Shown piece by piece: positions 1-5,347 of a stretch of DNA of 5,347 bases (position 1 is the stretch's first letter; each line of letters begins with the position of its first letter). Location: NCBI GenBank assembly GCA_964433715.1, contig CAYSSL010000032.1, positions 1-5,347 on the forward strand. Reading direction: 5' to 3'. The notes beneath the pieces are model-generated. The model saw only the letters and a list, made by a program, of their open reading frames with translations, searched no databases and had not been told where the DNA came from. The translations under genes were made by a program, and so were the position numbers. Origin of the DNA: XYD1-FULL-44-32 sp964433715. Its GTDB lineage: Bacteria; Patescibacteriota; Minisyncoccia; Phycocordibacterales; XYD1-FULL-46-19.

Positions 1-19
1 TGCCTCCGGTACAACCGAG

Positions 20-41
20 ATAATATTAAATGTCATATTAT
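20..41. repeat. Short AT-only inverted repeat just after livF
   Basis: ATAATAT (20-26) and ATATTAT (35-41) are complementary around an 8-nt loop, immediately after the livF stop in transcription order. The stem is all A/T and no U-tract follows before the window edge, so it is a poor terminator candidate. No other feature can be supported in the first 43 bases. Confidence 0.25.
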
Positions 42-43
42 TT

Positions 44-775
44 TTATTTTGCTACCGTTGCCCCCAAAAACACTCTCTCCAGCAAATCCCCCTGTGTAAG
101 CTCGCTCGGCTTTCCCTCCGCCGCCACTTCGCCTCGCGACAGGATGTAAGCGCGGTCGGCGATCGACATCAGCGACTTTAGGTTGTGTTCTACCACGACT
201 ATCGCCATTTGCCGGCGGGTATTTATTTCTTTTACTTTAGCAAAAACTTCTTTCACAATTTTCGGCGAGAGGCCCAAGGAGGGTTCGTCTAAAAGGAGCA
301 CTTTTGGATCGGTCATCAGGCCACGAGCAATCGCGAGCATCTGCTGTTGGCCGCCCGACAGTGTCCCAGACTTGGCCGAAAGTTTAGCTCGCAAGACTGG
401 AAAAATATCCAGCACCTCGTCAATCCGCGACTTCACAATATTTCTTTCTTTTACCCGATAAGCGCCGATTTCCAAATTTTCATACACCGTTAGGTGCCGA
501 AATACTCTTCGGCCTTGTGGCACAAAGGCGAGACCCCGACCCACCATTTCATACGGGACCGGCTTTACCTCCTCACCGCGCCAGAGCACCCGACCAGCGG
601 AAAGTGGCGCGAGGCCAAACATTGCCTTTAGCACGGTAGACTTCCCCGCCCCATTGGGCCCCAAAAGCGCCACTATCTCATTTTCATCGACAAAAATATC
701 TGCTCCGGCGAGGGCCTTCACTCCGCCGTATGTCACATGACCATTTTCAAGTTGTAGCAGTTTTTCGATGGACAT
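44..775 (-). CDS. livF: Branched-chain amino acid ABC transporter ATP-binding protein LivF
   Basis: One of the two cytoplasmic ATPases that power the LivHM channel. The full ABC motif set is visible (243 aa, numbered from the ATG): Walker A GPNGAGKST at 39-47, Q-loop Gln87 in FVPQGRRVF, signature LSGGQ at 139-143, Walker B VLLLDE at 159-164, D-loop SLGLSP at 166-171 and H-loop His197. The PQGRRVFRHLTVYENL stretch and the length (E. coli LivF is 237 aa) favour LivF over LivG. I chose the ATG at 775. An in-frame TTG directly before it (778) would add one residue, and neither has a Shine-Dalgarno sequence at useful spacing. It is the last Liv gene in transcription order, 96 nt after livG, a looser gap than between the other transporter genes. 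All catalytic residues are present. The related UrtE (urea) is possible, but the neighbours fit Liv better. Confidence 0.95.
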   Translation of the reverse strand: MSIEKLLQLENGHVTYGGVKALAGADIFVDENEIVALLGPNGAGKSTVLKAMFGLAPLSAGRVLWRGEEVKPVPYEMVGRGLAFVPQGRRVFRHLTVYENLEIGAYRVKERNIVKSRIDEVLDIFPVLRAKLSAKSGTLSGGQQQMLAIARGLMTDPKVLLLDEPSLGLSPKIVKEVFAKVKEINTRRQMAIVVVEHNLKSLMSIADRAYILSRGEVAAEGKPSELTQGDLLERVFLGATVAK

Positions 776-871
776 CAATTTGTTATTTTTATTCTTAATC
801 CCTAGTTATCCTACCTACCAACGTCTGCGCTTCAGGCAATAGAGGGCAGGTAAATCTTAATTCTGGAATTT
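776..871 (-). other. livG-livF intergenic gap with weak inverted repeat
   Basis: This 96-nt gap interrupts an otherwise tightly packed gene set. On the transcript strand, TACCTGCC (845-852) can pair with GGTAGGTA (812-819), giving 8 bp with one G-U pair around a 25-nt loop. No U-tract follows, so it does not look like an intrinsic terminator. I see no convincing -35/-10 pair; TTAAGA- and TAAGAAT-like hexamers near 793-801 are poor matches. The last 20 nt before livF are A/T-rich with no ribosome binding site. It could be a small structured leader or processing site, or simply spacer. Confidence 0.3.
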
Positions 872-1600
872 TTATTCCCCCAAATATGCTTCCACTACTT
901 CCTTTTTGGCAAGCACTTCGGCTGGCTTGCCACTGGCCAACAGTTCCCCAGCATCCAGCACTACCACCGTATCGGAAAGCTCGCGGATTAAATCGATATT
1001 GTGCTCAATCAATACTACCGTTTTCCCAGCGGTCCGCAACTCGCGAAGAACCTGAGCCACTATCTTTACCATCTCGGTAAACAGACCAGCAAATGGCTCG
1101 TCGAAGAAGTAGATATCGGACTTCATGGCGAGCGCCCGGGCGACTTCCAACAATTTACGCTGGCCATAGGATAGGTTAACAGCCAGAGCCTCGCGTTTCT
1201 CCCACAAACCAACCTTGGTCAAAATCTGCTCGGCTTCGTCGAGGTGAAGCCGTTTGTGTCGCTCGAAAAAAGCCGAGAAAATATTCCGCTCAGTCAAAAC
1301 CACGAGCAAATTATCTAAAACCGTCATCTGCTCGAAGAGGCGCACGTCTTGAAAAGTGCGGGTGATGCCGTACTCGGCCACATCATAAGCGGCGAGTTTT
1401 TCCAATTTGAGTTTTTCTCCAATATAAACCGCCCCGCCATCAAATGGCATCACACCAGTGAGAAGGTTCACCAAGGTCGACTTGCCCGAGCCATTGGGCC
1501 CGATGATACCGGTGATTTGCCCCGGTGCAAATTCAAGCGACAGATTATGCACCGCCTTCACCCCGTCAAAATGTTTTTTTAGGTTTTTAGTAAAAAGCAT
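872..1600 (-). CDS. livG: Branched-chain amino acid ABC transporter ATP-binding protein LivG
   Basis: Second cytoplasmic ATPase of the importer, expected to pair with LivF on the LivHM permeases. In 242 aa it shows Walker A GPNGSGKST at 34-42, Q-loop Gln84 in ITRTFQDVRLF, the LSYGQ form of the signature at 143-147, Walker B IYFFDE at 163-168, and H-loop His200 in LIEHN. The TRTFQ..RLF..MTVL.N run and the Y in LSYGQ are typical of LivG and separate it from LivF. E. coli LivG is 255 aa, so length is near normal. The D-loop region reads FAGLFTEM (170-177) where many LivG proteins have AAGLNP-type sequence. The ATG at 1600 lies 2 nt after the livM stop, which suggests translational coupling; the nearest purine run (GGGGGA) is about 15 nt upstream, too far for a normal Shine-Dalgarno. 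Confidence 0.95.
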   Translation of the reverse strand: MLFTKNLKKHFDGVKAVHNLSLEFAPGQITGIIGPNGSGKSTLVNLLTGVMPFDGGAVYIGEKLKLEKLAAYDVAEYGITRTFQDVRLFEQMTVLDNLLVVLTERNIFSAFFERHKRLHLDEAEQILTKVGLWEKREALAVNLSYGQRKLLEVARALAMKSDIYFFDEPFAGLFTEMVKIVAQVLRELRTAGKTVVLIEHNIDLIRELSDTVVVLDAGELLASGKPAEVLAKKEVVEAYLGE

Positions 1601-1602
1601 AA

Positions 1603-2469
1603 CTATAATTTATATTCCCCCACTAGACCCTGGGGGCGATAGAGCATCAGGATAATTAAAAGCAAACCATACACCAGCTGGCGCATTTGGGCGGCAACGT
1701 CGGACGGAAAACCGACAAAGCGCAAGGCCTCGGGCAGAAGAATAAGGAAAAAAGCACCGAGCACCGCCCCTTTGTTGTTGGCGAGACCGCCGAGAATGAT
1801 AATAGAAAGAATGAAGATGGACTCCGGTAGGCCAAAAGTGGACGGGTCGATGAAGGTAATATAGACAGCAAACAGTACGCCGGCCACCGCCGCCATCATG
1901 GCGCCAATGGTAAAAATCGCGAGCTTGTAGTAGCTGGTGCAGTAGCCAAAGACTTGAATAGCTTCTTCGTCTTCCCGAATAGCTTTCAATACCCGCCCAA
2001 ACGACGAGGTGGCAATAAACTCAGACAAGAGGTAGACCACGAGCGCCAAAACCACCACCAGACCAAGAAAAATAATATTGTCTGAAAATGACAAACCAAA
2101 AATCTCTGGCCGCGGAATACCCGGGATACCCAGTGGGCCCCGAGTCACGCTCTGCCAATTTAAGAAAATACTAAAAACAATAATATTGAATCCAAACGAA
2201 CCAAGCGCGTAATAGTCGCCACCAAAACGCGCGAGCACCAAGCCGATGACGAGACTCGCCACCCCCGTGATAATAATAGCCGCCAAAAGCGCCGGTAAAA
2301 ACGACCAACCATAGGCGGTTAAGAGAATGGCCGCCACGTAAGCCCCCACCCCATAAAAAGCCGCGTGGGTAACTGAAAGCAAGCCGCTATAACCAACCAC
2401 GAGGTTGAGTGAGACACCCAAAATAGAGTAGATGCCGACGAGTATTCCTAAATGTATCAGATATTCCAT
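1603..2469 (-). CDS. livM: Branched-chain amino acid ABC transporter permease LivM
   Basis: Inner-membrane permease (BPD_transp_2 family) that forms the channel with LivH. The 288-aa protein is strongly hydrophobic, with membrane segments at about 5-25, 35-53, 58-81, 90-104, 131-151, 183-206, 215-229, 235-250 and 264-277. Family marks are visible: NLVVGYSGLLSVTHAAFYGVG near 22-42, the TRGPLGIPGIPRP loop at 109-121, the cytoplasmic EAA-like coupling loop SFGRVLKAIREDEEAIQVFG at 156-175 that should contact an ATPase, GGLANNKGAVLGA at 227-239 and the C-terminal RPQGL at 278-282. It lacks the long N-terminal extension of E. coli LivM (425 aa), as many family members do. The ATG at 2469 follows the livH stop by 4 nt; no Shine-Dalgarno is visible. 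UrtC of urea importers is the main alternative and is usually longer. Confidence 0.93.
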   Translation of the reverse strand: MEYLIHLGILVGIYSILGVSLNLVVGYSGLLSVTHAAFYGVGAYVAAILLTAYGWSFLPALLAAIIITGVASLVIGLVLARFGGDYYALGSFGFNIIVFSIFLNWQSVTRGPLGIPGIPRPEIFGLSFSDNIIFLGLVVVLALVVYLLSEFIATSSFGRVLKAIREDEEAIQVFGYCTSYYKLAIFTIGAMMAAVAGVLFAVYITFIDPSTFGLPESIFILSIIILGGLANNKGAVLGAFFLILLPEALRFVGFPSDVAAQMRQLVYGLLLIILMLYRPQGLVGEYKL

Positions 2470-2473
2470 AAAA

Positions 2474-3358
2474 TTATTTTCGCAAAATCCCTTGGGGTCT
2501 GAACAATAAGAAAATAATTAAGAGGCCAAAGGCGATGGCATCTTTCCACTCCCCCGATATTTTCCAAATACCAAAGTTTTCAACAAAACCCAAAAGAAAG
2601 GCCCCGAGTACTCCCCCATAAACATTGCCAATACCGCCAACAATAGCCGCAATCACACCCTTAAGAAGAAGCGACAGCCCCATCGTCGGCTCGATACCGG
2701 TATCAAGACCAACCAAAATACCAGCCAGCCCCGCAATAGCCGAACCGATAAAAAACACGGCCATTATCACCTTGTCAGTATTTACGCCAACTATTTTAGC
2801 CACCTCCTCATCGTCGGCCACCGCCTTCATCGCTTTACCAAATTTGGTGTATTTTAAAAATAGGGCCAGTAAAACCATAATAGCAATACCGGTAACCAAG
2901 ATGCTGGCCTGCACATAGGTAATGACCGCAGTTGAAGCAAAACCCGGCACGGCGATTTCTAACACCCGGCTAGCGCCACCGCCACGAGTAAGAGTTTGAA
3001 ACTGGCTGGTAAAAATCATGGCAATAACTGCCTGCAAAGCCGTAAAAAAACCAAGCGAAGCCACCAGCATAACCATTGACGACGACTGCCGTTTACGCAG
3101 AGGAAGATAAATAAGCCGTTCCGCCACTACGCCAACAACCCCGGCGATTATTACCCCAATCACAATACTTGGTAAAAGCGGTAAACCCAATGTTTTTGCC
3201 AGCCAAAACACGCTGTACCCACCGACCGCAGTGAGTGCACCGTAACCCAAATCAAAAAACTTGACCGTACCGTAAATCAAATTAAAACCAAGGGCGACCA
3301 TAGTGTAGATCGCCCCGGCGATGATGGAATTGGCAATAAGTTGAGGGAGGATGTCCAT
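2474..3358 (-). CDS. livH: Branched-chain amino acid ABC transporter permease LivH
   Basis: Inner-membrane permease partner of LivM. From the ATG at 3358 it is 294 aa, close to E. coli LivH (308). Visible family marks: the N-terminal helix followed by MVALGFNLIYGTVKFFDLGYG (20-40), the EAA-like coupling loop FGKAMKAVADDEEVAKIVGV at 173-192, GGIGNVYGGVLGAFLLGF at 241-258 and RPQGI at 287-291. Hydrophobic segments lie at about 8-29, 41-56, 61-79, 94-117, 149-167, 198-217, 232-257 and 274-286. The frame stays open upstream: TTG codons at 3376 and 3397 could start it 6 or 13 residues earlier. I prefer the ATG because the protein then begins like other LivH proteins, and the 3397 TTG lies inside a terminator hairpin. 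The 3376 TTG does have AAGG 7 nt upstream, so it is a real alternative. livM follows after 4 nt. Confidence 0.93.
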   Translation of the reverse strand: MDILPQLIANSIIAGAIYTMVALGFNLIYGTVKFFDLGYGALTAVGGYSVFWLAKTLGLPLLPSIVIGVIIAGVVGVVAERLIYLPLRKRQSSSMVMLVASLGFFTALQAVIAMIFTSQFQTLTRGGGASRVLEIAVPGFASTAVITYVQASILVTGIAIMVLLALFLKYTKFGKAMKAVADDEEVAKIVGVNTDKVIMAVFFIGSAIAGLAGILVGLDTGIEPTMGLSLLLKGVIAAIVGGIGNVYGGVLGAFLLGFVENFGIWKISGEWKDAIAFGLLIIFLLFRPQGILRK

Positions 3359-3368
3359 TTTTCTATAT

Positions 3369-3385
3369 GGTAACAAATATTTACC
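3369..3385 (-). promoter_or_regulatory. Small hairpin in the livH leader
   Basis: On the transcript strand GGTAA (3381-3385) can pair with TTACC (3369-3373) around a 7-nt loop, ending 10 nt before the livH ATG. The first arm includes the GG of the only Shine-Dalgarno-like sequence (AAGG) upstream of livH, and the alternative TTG start (3374-3376) falls at the loop-stem junction. If it forms, it could limit translation initiation. The stem is only 5 bp, so it may be chance. Confidence 0.25.
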
Positions 3386-3392
3386 TTTTTGC

Positions 3393-3431
3393 CACAAACA
3401 AAAAACCGCCAGTGGCGGTTTTTTGTTTGTG
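3393..3431 (-). terminator. Intrinsic (probably bidirectional) terminator between binding-protein gene and livH
   Basis: A perfect 18-bp inverted repeat with a 3-nt loop: arms 3393-3410 and 3414-3431, loop 3411-3413. The core is CCGCC/GGCGG. On the transcript strand the core is followed by six U, then GUUUGUG, with a matching A-rich run before it, so the same element reads as a terminator from both strands. It starts 8 nt after the stop of the upstream binding-protein gene and ends 34 nt before the livH ATG. That leaves almost no room for a separate promoter for livHMGF, so partial read-through is the simplest model. Confidence 0.85.
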
Positions 3432-3439
3432 ATACAAAC

Positions 3440-4549
3440 CTACTTTATTGTCACCGGCTTGCCATCTTTTATCATCCGCACCACCGCTTCGGTCACCACA
3501 ATACCATCTGGGTCAACCGATAGTTCACCCATCGCGCCGTCAAAACCATTGATTTTGGCCAGTTCTTTAGTTATTTCTTCGCCAGTTGGAATAATCTTAC
3601 CATCACCAGCTTTCTCGACAGCGTAAACAACCATCTTCACCACATCATAGCCGTTGCCGGCCGCCAGTTTAGGAGCATATCCGTATTTAGTCGTAAAATT
3701 ATCGACAAACTCTTGACTTGGATCAGCGCCATTTATATACCACACACCTTCAAATAATTGAGGCTGATCGGTAAATTCTATAGATTCAATAGCGGTGAAA
3801 GGAGTAGTAATACCAGCATCCCTAATCTGCTTAGCCAGAACCTCTAATTCAGGAGTCGTTGCTTCCAGTAAATACATATCAGCCTGAATATTTTTCATTT
3901 TACTTATAAGCGACCGGAAGTCTCGTGTACCTGTGCTAAAGGTTTCACTGCCCGCAAGGTTTATGCCTTCTTTGGTTAAATCTTCGCGCAAAACCTTCGT
4001 CACCGCCAATACGCCAGGCTGATTCTGTTCAAACAGGATAGCAGACTTTACACCTCGCCTTTTTAGCTCCGCGGCCATTAGTTTTGATTCTTCATACGGT
4101 GGCGTCCAATGAATAAAACTATAATCCCCATTAGCCACATTTGGATCGGAAGCACCGCCATTTATATGTGGAATCTTAAATTTTTCGGCCAAAGGATTAA
4201 CGGCATTTCCGGCCGGAGAGCCAATGGAACCGATGACATTTACTTTGTCTACAGCAATAAGTTTATTAACCGCGGTTACCGCTTTAGCTGGTTCAAATTT
4301 ATCGTCCTCAAAAACAACTTCGTATTTGTATTTTGTATCATCGATATCAGCCACAGCCATGTTTATGGCGTCCCGATAAGACTCGCCCAGGAACGCCACG
4401 TCGCCAGTTAGCGGCAAAGAGAAACCAATTTTAATTGTTTGTTTCTCGCCGTCGGGGATATTAGTCCCCGCCCCCTTGTTTGCCCACCCATACCAAGCCA
4501 AACCGGCAATGATAACAACGACTACGATCCCAATAATTGTATTTTTCAT
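3440..4549 (-). CDS. livK: Branched-chain amino acid ABC transporter substrate-binding protein (LivK/LivJ-like, membrane-anchored)
   Basis: Extracytoplasmic binding protein (Peripla_BP_6 type) of 369 aa that should capture the ligand and deliver it to LivHM. Residues 4-20 form a hydrophobic helix after a short MKN start. No lipobox cysteine follows, and there is no Cys in the whole protein, so it is probably held by an uncleaved anchor; cleavage after Ala23 (GWA) is an alternative. The mature part opens with IKIGFSLPLTGDVAFLGES (39-57). Next come a binding-lobe segment GSIGSPAGNAVNPLAE (107-122), GGASDP at 131-136 (equivalent to the SPATNP-type ligand loop), TRDFRSLISKMKNIQAD (208-224) and YDVVKMVVYAVEKAG (301-315). 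Length is normal for the family. The ATG at 4549 is 32 nt after the preceding binding-protein gene, with no Shine-Dalgarno; a strong terminator follows the stop. The exact ligand is unknown, so the symbol marks family, not proven specificity. Confidence 0.88.
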   Translation of the reverse strand: MKNTIIGIVVVVIIAGLAWYGWANKGAGTNIPDGEKQTIKIGFSLPLTGDVAFLGESYRDAINMAVADIDDTKYKYEVVFEDDKFEPAKAVTAVNKLIAVDKVNVIGSIGSPAGNAVNPLAEKFKIPHINGGASDPNVANGDYSFIHWTPPYEESKLMAAELKRRGVKSAILFEQNQPGVLAVTKVLREDLTKEGINLAGSETFSTGTRDFRSLISKMKNIQADMYLLEATTPELEVLAKQIRDAGITTPFTAIESIEFTDQPQLFEGVWYINGADPSQEFVDNFTTKYGYAPKLAAGNGYDVVKMVVYAVEKAGDGKIIPTGEEITKELAKINGFDGAMGELSVDPDGIVVTEAVVRMIKDGKPVTIK

Positions 4550-4581
4550 ATTTTGCTTAAAATATTTACTAATTTAAATTC

Positions 4582-5347
4582 TTATTTCAACCTCACGACT
4601 TCCCACGCACCACCAGTCATATCTCCATTGTCATCAAACTGGTACTCTCCTAGGTAGCCATCGTATTTTATATCCCTCATCTTATCTGCCAGACTATCAT
4701 CACCCTTAGAGGCAATGGCTTTAGCGAGAATCATTAGTCCATCGTAAGCACTATCAGAATAAGTGGACGGTTCTTCTCCATAGGCCGCCAGATATTTTTC
4801 TCGAAAATCTTTAGCCATTGGGATATCTATCATATAGAGTTGATCGGCTTCGCCCAGGACCACTGTCCCCCGATTGACCAAACCTTCCATAACACTTGCT
4901 GCCGCCACTATCGGTAACCCCAGCTTCTGCTCTTGGCTTCTTTTTACTAAAAGAGTGCCTGCCTCATCGTAACCAGTCCATAAGACAACATCGGCACCGG
5001 CCAATTTAATCTTTGGGATAATCGTCGGGATTACTTCGGCATCAGAACCAAAGTTGATCTTTTCGGTCAGGACAATCGAACCACCAGCCTTTTTCACCGC
5101 TTCGGTAAAGGCTAGAAGGTGGCTTTCACCCCAAGCATCATTACTGACCACTACCGCCGCTTTGGTTTTTTTATTTTCTTTAAGCCAAGCCGTAAGTGGT
5201 TTCACTTCTTCGCTATTTTTATAAGTCCCGTAGAAAATATAGTCGCTTTCACTATTTACCACTTCAGAAGTGGCGCTCGGTATATAGGCCACAACTTGCT
5301 TTTCGTTTATTACCGGCAAGGCCGCGTCAATAAGGAAGCTCCAAATC
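4582..5347 (-). CDS. Second ABC transporter substrate-binding protein, Peripla_BP_6 type (5' partial)
   Basis: C-terminal 254 residues of another Liv-type binding protein. The reading frame is open to the window edge: upstream of a TTG at 5319, which would be a false start, it reads IWSFLIDAA in frame and continues family-like sequence. The signal/anchor and most of the first lobe, roughly 100-130 residues, therefore lie outside the window. Visible parts, numbered from the first full codon: LPVINEKQVVAYIPSATSEV (10-29) with the ligand-loop-like PSATSE at 23-28, a lobe-2 stretch KAAVVVSNDAWGESHLLAFTEAV (62-84), ADVVLWTGYDEAG (118-130), and the closing YSDSAYDGLMILAKAI helix (196-211) with the final strand pair at 231-252. 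It is clearly diverged from the next gene, so it is a paralogue and not a fresh copy. No terminator separates them; the 32-nt spacer contains only an AT-rich palindrome (AATTTAAATT, 4571-4580). It contains no Cys. The ligand is unknown. Confidence 0.85.
   Translation of the reverse strand, partial: IWSFLIDAALPVINEKQVVAYIPSATSEVVNSESDYIFYGTYKNSEEVKPLTAWLKENKKTKAAVVVSNDAWGESHLLAFTEAVKKAGGSIVLTEKINFGSDAEVIPTIIPKIKLAGADVVLWTGYDEAGTLLVKRSQEQKLGLPIVAAASVMEGLVNRGTVVLGEADQLYMIDIPMAKDFREKYLAAYGEEPSTYSDSAYDGLMILAKAIASKGDDSLADKMRDIKYDGYLGEYQFDDNGDMTGGAWEVVRLK

Noticed and set aside
183..461. Open reading frame on the plus strand opposite livF
   Set aside because: It is antisense to well-conserved ABC ATPase sequence and its translation resembles no protein family; it is a shadow of livF. 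The same applies to the plus-strand frames at 886-1080, 1349-1655, 2625-2918, 3351-3626, 4109-4411 and 4439-4657.
1656..1871. Minus-strand frame of 71 codons inside livM
   Set aside because: It is another frame of livM; the livM frame carries the conserved permease motifs here, and this one gives only low-complexity Ser/Leu/Phe-rich sequence.
44..3358. Urea importer (UrtBCDE) reading of the permease/ATPase set
   Set aside because: Permease lengths and motifs fit LivH/LivM better, and no urease-type gene is visible. It cannot be excluded without a tree, but it is less likely.
3395..3397. TTG as the livH start (13 extra residues)
   Set aside because: It lies inside the terminator stem, has no ribosome binding site, and the extra residues do not match the beginning of known LivH proteins.
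4208..4217. 10-bp palindrome TCCGGCCGGA inside the binding-protein gene
   Set aside because: It falls in coding sequence for the GNAVNPLAE region with no repeat partner or regulatory context; likely chance.
5317..5319. TTG as start codon of the right-edge binding protein
   Set aside because: The frame continues upstream without a stop to the window edge and encodes family-like sequence, so the gene is a 5' partial and not a short protein starting here.

Overview
The window is one stretch of a bacterial chromosome or contig. Every gene I can support lies on the minus strand, so transcription runs from right to left. It encodes a high-affinity branched-chain/hydrophobic amino-acid ABC importer (HAAT/Liv family): two substrate-binding proteins, two permeases (LivH, LivM) and two ATPases (LivG, LivF). 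All five complete genes look intact. The sixth, the upstream binding protein, is cut by the right edge of the window.

Layout in transcription order: (1) 5346-4582, the C-terminal 254 residues of one Peripla_BP_6 binding protein, open to the right edge; (2) a 32-nt AT-rich spacer; (3) 4549-3440, a complete second binding protein with an N-terminal hydrophobic anchor and no lipobox cysteine; (4) an 81-nt gap (3359-3439) holding a perfect 18-bp inverted repeat that looks like an intrinsic terminator, then a small hairpin in front of livH; (5) livH, livM and livG packed 4 and 2 nt apart; (6) a 96-nt gap; (7) livF, ending 43 nt from the left edge. There is no gene-free stretch over 300 bases.

How the parts should work together: the binding proteins capture the ligand outside the membrane and deliver it to the LivH-LivM channel, and the LivG-LivF ATPase pair drives uptake. 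The terminator between the binding-protein genes and the channel/ATPase genes would give more binding protein than membrane complex if some transcripts read through. The substrate cannot be fixed from sequence: family members take up Leu/Ile/Val, other amino acids, amides and related compounds.

Organism: no marker gene is present, so this is inference. The binding protein starts with a short Lys-plus-long-hydrophobic N-terminus and has no lipobox. None of the five visible starts has a good Shine-Dalgarno sequence, and neither binding protein contains a cysteine in the part seen. Together these remind me of Patescibacteria/CPR (Parcubacteria-like) genomes, where such an importer would serve a scavenging lifestyle. 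I hold this at about 0.5. I see no mobile element, CRISPR array, tRNA or rRNA, and I do not see a previously undescribed system: the genes are a known transporter type, and the interest lies in its regulation and in how the binding proteins are attached.
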